A stretch of DNA of 64,000 bases from the NCBI GenBank assembly GCA_963840565.1, contig CAWIZH010000003.1, forward strand, positions 62,001 through 126,000. The letters are read 5' to 3'. This document shows, piece after piece, positions 23,918-32,263 of this stretch. Each line of letters begins with the position of its first letter. The stretch's first letter is position 1. Under the pieces are notes generated by a model. That model saw nothing but the letters and a program-made list of their open reading frames with translations. It searched no databases and had not been told where the DNA came from. This stretch comes from VRUE01 sp963840565 (lineage in GTDB: Bacteria; Actinomycetota; Thermoleophilia; Solirubrobacterales; 70-9). The translations under genes were made by a program, and so were the position numbers.

Positions 23918-26446
23918 GTGCCTCGTCCCCGGCTCTCGATCGGATCCGCCCTGCTCGCGATGCTGCTGGCCGCGCCCGCGATGGCGCACGGGGCAGGTGC
24001 AGAGCAAGATGTCTTCCTCTCCGGCGCTCCCGTCACCCCGGCACCCAGCTTCTCGCCAAGCCGGGTGATCGTCGAGTGGGCGCCAAGAACCGACGGCACC
24101 GAGCGCAGCGACGCTCGCGAGAGCGCCGAGGTCAAATCGGTGCGGATGCTCGGCGCCCCCGAGTTCCAGCTCGTGCGCATCGCGCCGGGACAGAGCATGG
24201 AGGAGGCGCTGGCCTCACTGCGCGGCGATCCCGCCGTGCTCGTCGCCGAACGCGACGGCCTCAGCGCGCCCAACTCGATTCCCAACGACGCGCGGTTCGG
24301 CGAGCTCTGGGGGCTGCGCAACCTCGGCGGCGCCGGAATCGACGGCTTCAGCGGCGCCGTCGCAGGGGCCGACATCGACGCCCCCGCCGCCTGGGACCGG
24401 ACGGTCGGATCGCCATCGGTCGTGATCGCCGACATCGATACCGGTTACCGCTTCGACTCGCCCGACCTCGGCCCCGTCGCCTGGACGAACCCGGGCGAGA
24501 CAGCCAACGGGCTCGACGACGACGGCAACGGGATCGTCGACGACCTCCACGGCGCCGACTTCGTCGGGCCAAGCGCCGATTCCTCCTCGCTGCCGGTCGA
24601 CGGCGACCCGACCGACGACAACGTCATCTCTGGCGGTCACGGCGTCCATACGGCGGGAACGATGGGGGCCATGGGGAACGACGAATTTGGCATCACGGGC
24701 GTCGCCCAGAACGTGCGCATCATGCCGCTGTGGGTTTGCGCGAACTCGGCGGCAAACAAAAACGAAGCGCGCTGTCCGGCCTCGTCGCAGATCGCCGCGA
24801 TCAACTACGCCGGCACCAAGGGAGCACGAGTCGCAAACATGTCGCTGGGTGGCACGACCTTCAACCAGACTCTTGTCAACGCGCTGGCGGCCAACCCCCA
24901 AACGCTCTTCGTCATCTCAGCCGGCAACGACAGCAAAGACAACGAGCTCGAACACCACTACCCCTGCGACTACACGCCGCAGACGCAAGCCTCTCCACCG
25001 GGAGCGATCGACAACATCATCTGCGTCGCGGCGACGAACCAAGCCGACGGGCTCGCCGGCTTCTCCGATTGGGGCGCTCAATCGGTCGACCTCGGCGCAC
25101 CGGGAACCGAGACCCTCAGCACCTACCCGGTGACCGAGGACAAGTTCAGCGACGATTTCGAGACGAACAACTTCGCCACAGCCTGGTCGAACTCGGGAAG
25201 CGAGAGCTTCGGCCGGGCGAGCGCCGGAGACGGACCGCTGACCTCATTCGGAATGAACGACTCGCCGGGCAAAGCGCCGGCCGCCAGCTCAAGTCACGTG
25301 GTGACCTCCACGGGCATCGCACTGCCCGCCGGAACCGGCGCCTGCAGGCTGAACGGGCGCCGCTACAGGTCCGGCGGATCGGGCGGCACCTTCTTCTACG
25401 AAGTCCTCAGCGACGGCAGCCAGGTCTTCTTCAACAACGCGTCGACGGCGACGGGCGGCTCGGCGCTGGTCCCCTTCCAAACGGAAGCGATTACGGGGCT
25501 GGGCAGCCACACGGTGAGCGTGCGCTTTGGCTTCACCGCCGGCCCTTCGCCAACCGCCGCCGACGGCTTCTGGCTCGATGACGTGAAGCTGACCTGCAAC
25601 GCGCCGCTATCCACCCCGCCCGGATACGAATTCCTCCAGGGCACATCGATGGCGGCGCCCCACGTCACCGGCGCCGCCGGACTGCTCTTCTCGCGAGTTC
25701 CCTCGGCAACCGTGAGCGAAGTGCGCAAAGCCCTGCTGACCGGCGTCGATCCGGTCGCCTCGCTGGCCGGGAAAACGGTGACCGGGGGACGCCTCAACGT
25801 CTCGACGGCGATGAGCGTCCTCGAAGACACAACAGCCCCCGCTGCACCTCAGCTCACCGGCACCGTGCCCGGCTCGCCGGCGGACGAGAACCACCCAAAG
25901 ATCGTCGGGACAGCGGAGGCGGGCTCGACGGTCCGCATCTACAAAGGCACGACGTGCAGCGGGGCGCCGGTGGCGACCGGGACCGCCGCAGAACTCAGCT
26001 CCCCCGGAATCGCTGTAACCGTGCCAGACAATTCGAGCACCCAGCTGACGGCCACGGCAACAGATGCCGGCCTCAACGTCTCAGCCTGTTCGAGCCCGAT
26101 CGAATACACCGAGAAATCGGGGAAAATTGTCGTCGAACAGCTTCCGCCGGGAACAGTGGAACAGGCGGAAGCGGCGATCAGAAATGCGAACCCGGCGGCA
26201 GTAATCGCGCCGCTGACATTGACAGCGTGCACCGTGCCGAAACTCGCCGGCAAGACGCTCGGCCAGGCAACGGCAGCGCTGGGCGCAGCCCACTGCACGC
26301 TCGGCACCGTGACGAAGCCAAAGGGCCACAAGCCGGGGCCACTGATCGTCAAATCCTCGACCCCCGCGGCGGGTGCCCACCCAGCCAGCGGCAAGGTCAA
26401 TCTCACGCTGGCACCGAAGCCGAAGCCGAAGAAGCACCATCACTAG
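23918..26446 (+). CDS. secreted subtilisin-like serine protease (S8) with PASTA-like C-terminus
   Basis: 842 residues from a GTG at 23918. A signal peptide (about 1-27) and an I9-like propeptide precede the S8 domain. The catalytic residues are D174 (IADIDTG), H241 (GGHGVHTAG) and S577 (QGTSMAAPH). A beta-sandwich insertion of roughly 150 residues interrupts the catalytic domain between H and S. A Big-type module and a PASTA-like repeat (VPKLAGKTLGQATAAL) follow, with a KPKPKKHHH tail. A 6-bp hairpin (23900-23917) abuts the start codon. The protein is probably exported, with the PASTA part binding the cell wall (inference). Confidence 0.88.
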   Translation: MPRPRLSIGSALLAMLLAAPAMAHGAGAEQDVFLSGAPVTPAPSFSPSRVIVEWAPRTDGTERSDARESAEVKSVRMLGAPEFQLVRIAPGQSMEEALASLRGDPAVLVAERDGLSAPNSIPNDARFGELWGLRNLGGAGIDGFSGAVAGADIDAPAAWDRTVGSPSVVIADIDTGYRFDSPDLGPVAWTNPGETANGLDDDGNGIVDDLHGADFVGPSADSSSLPVDGDPTDDNVISGGHGVHTAGTMGAMGNDEFGITGVAQNVRIMPLWVCANSAANKNEARCPASSQIAAINYAGTKGARVANMSLGGTTFNQTLVNALAANPQTLFVISAGNDSKDNELEHHYPCDYTPQTQASPPGAIDNIICVAATNQADGLAGFSDWGAQSVDLGAPGTETLSTYPVTEDKFSDDFETNNFATAWSNSGSESFGRASAGDGPLTSFGMNDSPGKAPAASSSHVVTSTGIALPAGTGACRLNGRRYRSGGSGGTFFYEVLSDGSQVFFNNASTATGGSALVPFQTEAITGLGSHTVSVRFGFTAGPSPTAADGFWLDDVKLTCNAPLSTPPGYEFLQGTSMAAPHVTGAAGLLFSRVPSATVSEVRKALLTGVDPVASLAGKTVTGGRLNVSTAMSVLEDTTAPAAPQLTGTVPGSPADENHPKIVGTAEAGSTVRIYKGTTCSGAPVATGTAAELSSPGIAVTVPDNSSTQLTATATDAGLNVSACSSPIEYTEKSGKIVVEQLPPGTVEQAEAAIRNANPAAVIAPLTLTACTVPKLAGKTLGQATAALGAAHCTLGTVTKPKGHKPGPLIVKSSTPAAGAHPASGKVNLTLAPKPKPKKHHH

Positions 26447-26458
26447 CATCGCTCGGCG

Positions 26459-27340
26459 ATGCTGCTGCTGACCGGGGCGACAGGAAGCGTTGGATCGCGG
26501 CTGCTGCCGCTGCTGCTCGAGAGCGGCGAGGACGTGCGCTGCCTGGTGCGCGAGCCGCGGCGTCTGGGGCCGCGGCGGGTCGACGTGCAGATCGCCCTCG
26601 GCGACCTCGGCGAGATGTCGGATCCATATCTGGTGCGACAGGCACTGCGCGGGGTCGACACCGTGATCCACCTGGCGGCGACGATCCGCGACCAGCCGCC
26701 GCGCCGGATCGAGGAGCTCAATGGCCTCGCCACGGTGCGCCTGCTGCGCGCCGCCGAGCGCAGCGGCGTCAAGCGCTTCGTCTTCTTCAGCGCGCTCAAC
26801 GCCTCGGTCGCGCAGCGCACGCGCTTCTTCCGCGCCAAGTGGCTGGCCGAGCAGGCAGTCGATTCCTCACCCCTGCAGACGACGATCTTCGCCCCCTCGA
26901 TCGTCTACGACCACTCCGACCCCTGGATCACCCTGCTGCGCCGCTTCTCCTTCCTGCCCGTGCTGCCGGTCTCGGGCGACGGGCAGGCCCGCTTCGAGCC
27001 GATCTGGGCCCAGGACGCCGCTCGCTGCGTCGTCGCCGCGCTGAGGCAGGGCGACTGCGAGCGTTACGAGCTCGCCGGGCCGCAGACGCTCAGCTACGAC
27101 GAGATGTCCGACCTGGTCAGCCGCATCGCCGGACGCCCACGCGAGCTGGTCCACGTGCCGCTGCCGCTGATTCGGGCCAGCCTGATCGCCGCCCGCTCCA
27201 TCGTCGGCGAGGCCGTGTTTGCTACCTGGGAGGAGGCGGAGCTGATGGAGGTTCCGATGGTCAGCGAGCGCGGCACGGCCGATGCCGAGGCGCTCGGAGT
27301 CGAACCGAGGAGGATGGCTGATGTCCTGGAAGGTTCTTAG
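26459..27340 (+). CDS. NAD(P)-binding Rossmann protein, NmrA/NDUFA9-like
   Basis: 293 residues. The N-terminal dinucleotide motif TGATGSVG (5-12) lies at once after the start, with the atypical-SDR features VIHLAA and FFSALNAS. The usual catalytic Tyr-x-x-x-Lys is replaced by FRAKWLAE, as in the complex-I NDUFA9-like branch that often binds NADPH without classic SDR catalysis. A role as an oxidoreductase or quinone/lipid-linked reductase cannot be decided from sequence alone. Its 3' end overlaps the next gene by 20 bases, suggesting an operon with the GH26-like protein. Confidence 0.82.
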   Translation: MLLLTGATGSVGSRLLPLLLESGEDVRCLVREPRRLGPRRVDVQIALGDLGEMSDPYLVRQALRGVDTVIHLAATIRDQPPRRIEELNGLATVRLLRAAERSGVKRFVFFSALNASVAQRTRFFRAKWLAEQAVDSSPLQTTIFAPSIVYDHSDPWITLLRRFSFLPVLPVSGDGQARFEPIWAQDAARCVVAALRQGDCERYELAGPQTLSYDEMSDLVSRIAGRPRELVHVPLPLIRASLIAARSIVGEAVFATWEEAELMEVPMVSERGTADAEALGVEPRRMADVLEGS

Positions 27341-28418
27341 GCGCGCGGCGGCCCTGGCGCTTGCCGTCGTTGCGATCGCGGGCGTCGGGCAGGCCTCGGC
27401 GCTGACCCTGGTCCCGCCCAAGCCCGACGTCCTCTTCGGCATCAGCGACAAGGGCTCGACCCAGGACTTCACCGAATTCACCGGGCTGATGGCCAAGCAC
27501 CCGGCCCTGCTGGAGACCTTCCACCCCTGGGGCAACAGCCTCAACCAGGCTTACGAACGCTGGCGCGAAACCTCGACCCGGCCGGTACTGGCGATCTCCA
27601 CGGCTGACGACCAGAACCTGACCGAGCTGATCACACCGGAGCAGATCGCGCTCGGCGCCGGCGACGACTACCTGCTGCAGCTCAACGACTTCTTCGCCAA
27701 ACGCGGCCTGCCCGCCTACATCAGACCGCTGGGCGAGCCCAACCGCTGCCTCAACGTCTGGTCGGCGGTCAACTGCGACGGCTCGCAGAAGGGCGGCGAA
27801 CACACGACCGGCTGGTACAAGCAGGCCTTCCGCCGCATCGTCGCGATAGTGCGCGGCGGCCAGACCCTGGAAGGGATCAACGCGACGCTGGCTGAAATCG
27901 GGCTGCCGCCGCTGAACCGGACCAAAGGCCCTAACCCGACGGTCCTGGCGGCGGCGCCGGTGAGCATTATCTGGAGCCCGCTGCCGGGAGGATCGCCGCG
28001 GGTAAAAGGCAACTTCCCCGGCAACTACTGGCCGGGCAGCCGCTGGGTCGATTGGGTCGGCACCGACTTCTACTCGGAATATCCGGTCTGGGAAGACCTC
28101 AACCGCTTCTACACCGGCAAACAGTGGAAGGGCAAACCGGTCGCGATCACCGAGTGGGCCGTCTCCGGCAAAGACGACCCCCGCTTCGTCAAAGAACTGA
28201 TCGCCTGGACCGTCAAACACCCACGCGTCCGCATGCTCGTCTACTACCTCGGCTTCGGCCCCGGCCCAAACCCCTACGACCTAGGCCTCTACCCACGCAC
28301 GACAAACACCCTGCGCCTAAAGATCCGCCGCCCAAGCTTCCTCCAATACGCCGAATACAACGCCGGCCTGCTGCCACCGCTGCCCCCACCGCCACCCAAG
28401 GTCGCGAAGACCCCCTGA
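27321..28418 (+). CDS. secreted GH26-like glycoside hydrolase (beta-mannanase-like)
   Basis: 365 residues, ATG at 27321 with GAGGAGG eight bases upstream. Signal peptide of about 26 residues. The TIM-barrel-like body has FGISDKG and FHPWG at its start, IRPLGEPN with the putative acid/base Glu, WVGTDFYS, and AITEWAVSG with the putative nucleophile Glu. These match the spacing of GH26/GH-A clan enzymes. It ends in a Pro-rich tail. It probably cleaves or binds a beta-mannan-like glycan outside the cell. The last 40 bases before the stop run into palindromic repeat copy 1. Confidence 0.75.
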   Translation: MSWKVLRRAAALALAVVAIAGVGQASALTLVPPKPDVLFGISDKGSTQDFTEFTGLMAKHPALLETFHPWGNSLNQAYERWRETSTRPVLAISTADDQNLTELITPEQIALGAGDDYLLQLNDFFAKRGLPAYIRPLGEPNRCLNVWSAVNCDGSQKGGEHTTGWYKQAFRRIVAIVRGGQTLEGINATLAEIGLPPLNRTKGPNPTVLAAAPVSIIWSPLPGGSPRVKGNFPGNYWPGSRWVDWVGTDFYSEYPVWEDLNRFYTGKQWKGKPVAITEWAVSGKDDPRFVKELIAWTVKHPRVRMLVYYLGFGPGPNPYDLGLYPRTTNTLRLKIRRPSFLQYAEYNAGLLPPLPPPPPKVAKTP

Positions 28419-28423
28419 CAACG

Positions 28424-28476
28424 CCGCCGACGGGCCTAAGGCGTCCACAATTTGGACGTTTCAGGCCCGCCGGCGG
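28424..28476. repeat. palindromic repeat copy 1 (family DGP...ARR)
   Basis: The arms are 28424-28447 and 28453-28476, 24 bases each with a 5-base loop and three arm mismatches. It shares its core (GACGGGCCT ... TTTGGACG ... CAGGCCC) with copies at 29380-29433 and 31700-31748. It lies between two convergent genes, where it could terminate transcription. Its right arm contains the TGA stop (28461-28463) of the DUF559 gene. Confidence 0.8.
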
Positions 28477-29456
28477 TGGTTCGCCTGAGCGAGCAGGCCG
28501 CGGATGGTTGTGGCGAGCCGGCGGGGTTCGCTTTCGACCTGCCACCAGGTGCACCGGGAGACGCGCCAGCCGGCCAGTTGCAAGCGCTGCTCTCGTCGTC
28601 GGTCGTGGCTGAAAGCCGAGTTGGTGTCGTGGAAGCGACGGCTATCGGCTTCGACGATCAGGCCGGCGTCGCGCCAAAGGAAATCCGCCTCGAGGTGACC
28701 GTCACCGACGCTAAGCGATGCATTTACCTCGGGCCGCGGCAGCTCGGCCCGCGTGCACATACGCAAGAACAGACGCTCCAGCTCGCTGCGGGTCCGCTTC
28801 GTCGCCGGATCGAGCTCATCGAGGAGCAGACGAAGGCGGGCGACCCCACGGCGACCGCGGCTTCGCTTGATCAACCTGCGTAGCGCCTCGAGGTCGAGAA
28901 TTCGCAACACCTCGGCCTCAGCGAGAGCCTTCCTCAACTCCCAGACAGGAATAACCCCAGCCAAATCCAACAGCGTCCGCTCCAGGCTCGTGCAGGGGAT
29001 CCCATGCAGCATCGCTCGATCGGACTGAGTGAGGGAGCCATCCCGATGTGCGTCAATATCTTGCGGAATTCGACCACGTCGGTTCGGCGCGGTCACGTCG
29101 ACAGATATTCGGCGATCCTCTCGCAGCCCCCAGAGCGCCGCAGCCGAGCGATGGGACAGCACGGCACTGTCCCCACAAGCCAAAACCGCCGCCATCAGCT
29201 CCGCGTTCCGGGTCAGCAAGGAGTGCCCGACTGCATAGACCCCCTCATGCACCCGCCGCAGTGATCCCTCCTCCACCCGGCTTCTAACGGCGCTCGCGGT
29301 AAGTCCGATCTGGCGAAGCTGTCGAAGGGTCACCACCCCATGCTGCTCATCGCCAATCGCTGCGATTTCTCGCCCATATCGCCGACGGGCCTTAGGCGTC
29401 CAAATCGCAGACCTTTCAGGCCCATCGGCGGGGGTTTTGGGGACTCCCATAGGCAT
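28461..29456 (-). CDS. AbiEi_4 N-terminal / DUF559 nuclease-like protein bounded by repeats
   Basis: 331 residues. About residues 35-80 are an AbiEi-type winged helix (HGVVTLRQLRQIGLT). A middle AbiEi-like region (TSLERTLLDLAG) follows. The C-terminus is a DUF559/Vsr-like endonuclease fold with EADFLW, LIVEADSRRFHD and a QRLQLAGWRVSRCTW strand. It may bind and cut DNA; the family is common and poorly characterised. The first ~28 codons come from repeat copy 2 and the last codons plus stop from copy 1. No alternative start occurs between the repeat and the domain, so the repeat is translated. No ribosome binding site is evident. Confidence 0.8.
   Translation of the reverse strand: MPMGVPKTPADGPERSAIWTPKARRRYGREIAAIGDEQHGVVTLRQLRQIGLTASAVRSRVEEGSLRRVHEGVYAVGHSLLTRNAELMAAVLACGDSAVLSHRSAAALWGLREDRRISVDVTAPNRRGRIPQDIDAHRDGSLTQSDRAMLHGIPCTSLERTLLDLAGVIPVWELRKALAEAEVLRILDLEALRRLIKRSRGRRGVARLRLLLDELDPATKRTRSELERLFLRMCTRAELPRPEVNASLSVGDGHLEADFLWRDAGLIVEADSRRFHDTNSAFSHDRRREQRLQLAGWRVSRCTWWQVESEPRRLATTIRGLLAQANHRRRA
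29380..29433. repeat. palindromic repeat copy 2, inside the DUF559 coding start
   Basis: It carries the same family core as copies 1 and 3 but has the most decayed arms (CGCCGACGGGCCTTAGGCG versus AGACCTTTCAGGCCCATCGG). On the minus strand it is read in frame as part of the DUF559 protein N-terminus (ADGPERSAIWTPKARRR). All three copies are stop-free in this frame, so in-frame insertion is tolerated. Confidence 0.75.
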
Positions 29457-29535
29457 TGGGGGAGCGTGGCGCGCCTGGGCGCGCGGGTGGTGCGCTGAAT
29501 CTCCGGGGCGTGGAGCGGATCTGTGCCGTAATACG

Positions 29536-29565
29536 CGAGAGGCCCGGCTTTTGCCGGGCCTCTCG
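29536..29565 (-). terminator. groEL terminator hairpin
   Basis: A perfect 13-bp inverted repeat CGAGAGGCCCGGC / GCCGGGCCTCTCG with a TTTT loop lies 48 bases downstream of the groEL stop. The stem is very stable, although no U-tract follows on the minus strand. It is also positioned to insulate the DUF559 gene. Confidence 0.6.
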
Positions 29566-29612
29566 TCAAAGTCACTCGCCTGTTGGGGCGAGGATACGCC
29601 TGGGCGGCGTGG

Positions 29613-31253
29613 TTACATCATGCCTCCCATGTCCGGCATACCGCCGGGCATTCCGCCGCCGCCGGCGCCTTCCTTCTCGGGCGGCTCGGCGATGATCGCC
29701 TCGGTCACGAGGATGTTCTTCGCGATCGAGGCGGCGTTCTCAAGCGCCGACCGGGTGACCTTGGTCGGGTCGATCACGCCGGCTGCGATCAGGTCGCCGT
29801 ACTCACCGGTGGCCGCGTTGAGGCCTTCGCCGGCCTTCAGCTCGCGGACCTTGTTGACCACGACCGAGCCCTCCTCGCCGGAGTTCTCGGCGATCTGGCG
29901 GACCGGCTCCTCGAGCGCCCGGTGGACGATCCGTGCTCCGGTCGCCTCGTCGGGGTCGCTGAGCTTGTCCGGATCGAGATCGGCCTGGGCGTTGAGCAGA
30001 GCAACGCCACCACCCGGCACGACGCCCTCCTCGAGCGCGGCGCGGGTCGCCTGCAGCGCGTCCTCGACGCGGTGCTTCTTCTCCTTCATCTCGGTCTCGG
30101 TGGCAGCGCCGACCTTGACCACGGCGACACCGCCGGCGAGCTTGGCGAGGCGCTCCTGGAGCTTCTCGCGATCGAAATCGGAGTCGGTGTTCTCGACCTC
30201 GTTTTTGATCTGCTTGATCCGGCCCTTGATGTCGTCGGTGTCACCGGCGCCGTCGATGATCGTCGTCGTGTCCTTGGAGATGACGACGCGGCGGGCTTTA
30301 CCGAGCTGGGTGAGCTGGGTGTTCTCGAGTTTGAGACCCATCTCCTCGGTAATCACCTCGCCACCGGTGAGGATCGCGATGTCCTCCAGCATCCGCTTGC
30401 GGCGATCGCCGAAGCCGGGAGCCTTGACCGCGACACCGGTGAAGGTGCCGCGGAGCTTGTTGACGACGAGCGTCGCAAGGCACTCGCCCTCGACGTCCTC
30501 GGCGATGATCATCAGCGGCTTGCCGCCCTGCATCACCTGCTCGAGAATCGGCAGGATGTCGCGCACGGAGCCGATTTTCTGGTTGGCGATGAGGATGTAG
30601 GGATCCTCCAGCACCGCCTCCATGCGGTCCTGGTCGGTGACCATGTACGGGGAGATGTAGCCCTTGTCGAACTGCATCCCCTCGGTGAACTCCAGCTCCA
30701 TGCCGAAGGTCTGGCCTTCCTCGACGTTGACGACGCCGTCCTTGCCGACCTTCTCGATCGCATCGGCAATCACGTTGCCGATCTCATCGTCACCGGCGGA
30801 GATGGCGGCGACGCGGGCGATCTGCTCCTTGCCCGCGACCTCCTTGGACTGCTTCTCGCGCAGGGTCTCGACCACGTCTTCGACCGCCGCCTCGATCCCG
30901 CGGCGCAGGGCCAGCGGGTTGGCGCCGGCGGCGACGTTCTTGAGCCCCTGGCGGACGATGATCTGGGCCAGCAGCGTCGCCGTCGTCGTACCGTCACCGG
31001 CGACGTCGTTGGTCGCCGTGGCGACCTCGCGGACGAGCTGTGCGCCCTGGTTCTCGAAGACGTCCTCGACCTCGACCTCGCGGGCGATGGTGACGCCGTC
31101 ATTGGTGATCGTCGGCGCGCCGAACTTCTTGTCGAGCACGACGTAACGACCCTTCGGGCCGAGGGTGACCTTGACTGCGTCGGCGACTGCGTCGACGCCG
31201 GCCTGCAGGGCCCCCCGTGCTTCCTCGCTGAACTTCAGCTCCTTATGAGCCAT
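29613..31253 (-). CDS. groL: chaperonin GroEL (Hsp60)
   Basis: 546 residues, full length. N-terminal LGPKGRYVVLDKKFGAPTITNDG, the ATPase loop GDGTTTATLL and apical-domain VEGECLATLVVN are all present. The C-terminal tail ends in GGM repeats (GGGGMPGGMPDMGGMM) typical of GroEL. Fourteen subunits with GroES fold proteins in an ATP-dependent cage. ATG 31253 is preceded by AAGGAGG. It sits 47 bases after groES in the same leftward operon controlled by the CIRCE at 31640-31666. Confidence 0.98.
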   Translation of the reverse strand: MAHKELKFSEEARGALQAGVDAVADAVKVTLGPKGRYVVLDKKFGAPTITNDGVTIAREVEVEDVFENQGAQLVREVATATNDVAGDGTTTATLLAQIIVRQGLKNVAAGANPLALRRGIEAAVEDVVETLREKQSKEVAGKEQIARVAAISAGDDEIGNVIADAIEKVGKDGVVNVEEGQTFGMELEFTEGMQFDKGYISPYMVTDQDRMEAVLEDPYILIANQKIGSVRDILPILEQVMQGGKPLMIIAEDVEGECLATLVVNKLRGTFTGVAVKAPGFGDRRKRMLEDIAILTGGEVITEEMGLKLENTQLTQLGKARRVVISKDTTTIIDGAGDTDDIKGRIKQIKNEVENTDSDFDREKLQERLAKLAGGVAVVKVGAATETEMKEKKHRVEDALQATRAALEEGVVPGGGVALLNAQADLDPDKLSDPDEATGARIVHRALEEPVRQIAENSGEEGSVVVNKVRELKAGEGLNAATGEYGDLIAAGVIDPTKVTRSALENAASIAKNILVTEAIIAEPPEKEGAGGGGMPGGMPDMGGMM

Positions 31254-31300
31254 CTGTTTTCAGTCCTCCTTGGTTCATCTAAATCCGGGTTGGCGAACGG

Positions 31301-31588
31301 TCAGCCGAGCTTGGCGAGGACGTCTGACTCGCGCAAAACGAGCAGCTCCTCATCCTCGACGGTGACCTCGGTGCCGCCGTATTTGGAGTAGAGGACCTCG
31401 TCGCCCTCGCTCACGTCGAGCGGGCGGCGGCTTCCGTCCTCGTTGATCGCACCGTCACCGACGGCGACGACCTTGCCCTTTTGGGGCTTCTCCTTAGCGG
31501 TGTCGGGAAGGACGATGCCGCTGGCAGTCGTCTCCTCCTCCTCGATCGGCTTCACGATCAGCCGGTCCCCGAGGGGCTTCAGCTTCAT
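31301..31588 (-). CDS. groS: co-chaperonin GroES (Hsp10)
   Basis: 95 residues with the GroES signature LKPLGDRLIVKPIEEEETTASGIVLPD; the mobile loop that docks on GroEL is present. Downstream is GKVVAVGDG and the conserved EGDEVLYSKYGGTEV. It forms the heptameric lid of the chaperonin. ATG 31588 follows a GGAGGT site at 31594-31599. It is the first gene of the groES-groEL operon, and HrcA repression via the CIRCE upstream is expected from family knowledge. Confidence 0.98.
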   Translation of the reverse strand: MKLKPLGDRLIVKPIEEEETTASGIVLPDTAKEKPQKGKVVAVGDGAINEDGSRRPLDVSEGDEVLYSKYGGTEVTVEDEELLVLRESDVLAKLG

Positions 31589-31639
31589 CCGTATACCTCC
31601 ATTTATGGGTCAGGGGTGGGTCAGAAGTTCAAGACTGGA

Positions 31640-31666
31640 TTGGCACTCTGCAGGTGAGAGTGCCAG
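31640..31666 (-). promoter_or_regulatory. CIRCE operator (HrcA binding site) upstream of groES
   Basis: TTGGCACTC (31640-31648), a 9-base spacer and GAGTGCCAG (31658-31666) match the CIRCE consensus TTAGCACTC-N9-GAGTGCTAA with a central 8-bp perfect inverted repeat. It lies 52 bases upstream of the groES start. This points to HrcA-controlled heat-shock expression. The hrcA gene itself is not in the window. Confidence 0.9.
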
Positions 31667-31699
31667 CGCTGAAAGATAGCGGGGCAGGCAATTTTGCGA

Positions 31700-31748
31700 G
31701 CCGACGGGCCTGAAACGTCCAGTATTTGGACGTTTCAGGCCCGTCGGC
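31700..31748. repeat. palindromic repeat copy 3, perfect arms
   Basis: A perfect 22-bp inverted repeat, arms 31700-31721 and 31727-31748 with a GTATT loop. It is the least decayed member of the family seen at 28424 and 29380. It sits just after the 3' end of the SRPBCC gene and upstream of the groES operator, so it could also act as a terminator for the SRPBCC transcript. Confidence 0.85.
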
Positions 31749-31756
31749 GGTGCTGG

Positions 31757-32230
31757 TCAGCCGTTTGCGAGGAGGCGGCAGCCCAGGAGCTTCGCTATGC
31801 CCTCGCCGCCGCGGGCCATCACCCAGTCGTGATTCCACTCGAAGACCGGGCGCGCGACCGGCGCCAGCAGGTTCATCCAGGCCTTGCTGGTCGCCACGTT
31901 CCACTCGTAGAGCACCGCGGTAACGCCGTCGCGCTCGTAGAAGCGCCAGCGGCCGATCCCGCTCAGCTCGCCGACGGCGTCCGCCTCGAGCAGTTGTAGG
32001 TGCTCGACCCGGGTCGTCGTCACCTCGAACTCAACCTTGTAAGGGAGCAGGCTCTTCCAGACCAGCCGCGAGACCGTGCCGACGCCATTTTCCTCGCCGC
32101 CCTGGACTTCCTCGGCCTCCTCGACGCCGCGCCACCACTGCGGCCAGCGCGCCTGGTCGTAGACCGCCTCCCAGACCGGCTCAAGCGGCGACTCCAGCAG
32201 CCAGGTCGTGAGGAACTCGTAGTCAGCCAT
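31757..32230 (-). CDS. SRPBCC / polyketide cyclase-like START-fold protein
   Basis: 157 residues, ATG at 32230. The N-terminal strand YEFLTTWLLESPLEPVWEAVYD and the WPQWWRGVEE helix are the hallmark of SRPBCC (Bet v1-like) domains. A conserved NVATSKAWMNLLAPVARPVFEWNHDWVM helix closes the cavity. It probably binds a hydrophobic ligand. No catalytic residues can be assigned. It is followed by palindromic repeat copy 3. Confidence 0.85.
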   Translation of the reverse strand: MADYEFLTTWLLESPLEPVWEAVYDQARWPQWWRGVEEAEEVQGGEENGVGTVSRLVWKSLLPYKVEFEVTTTRVEHLQLLEADAVGELSGIGRWRFYERDGVTAVLYEWNVATSKAWMNLLAPVARPVFEWNHDWVMARGGEGIAKLLGCRLLANG

Positions 32231-32263
32231 CGGCTCTGGATACGGACGAGCAGGCCACCGCGA

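Noticed and set aside
29583..31391. 602-residue plus-strand frame opposite groEL
   Set aside because: Antisense shadow of a highly conserved chaperonin with no domain of its own.
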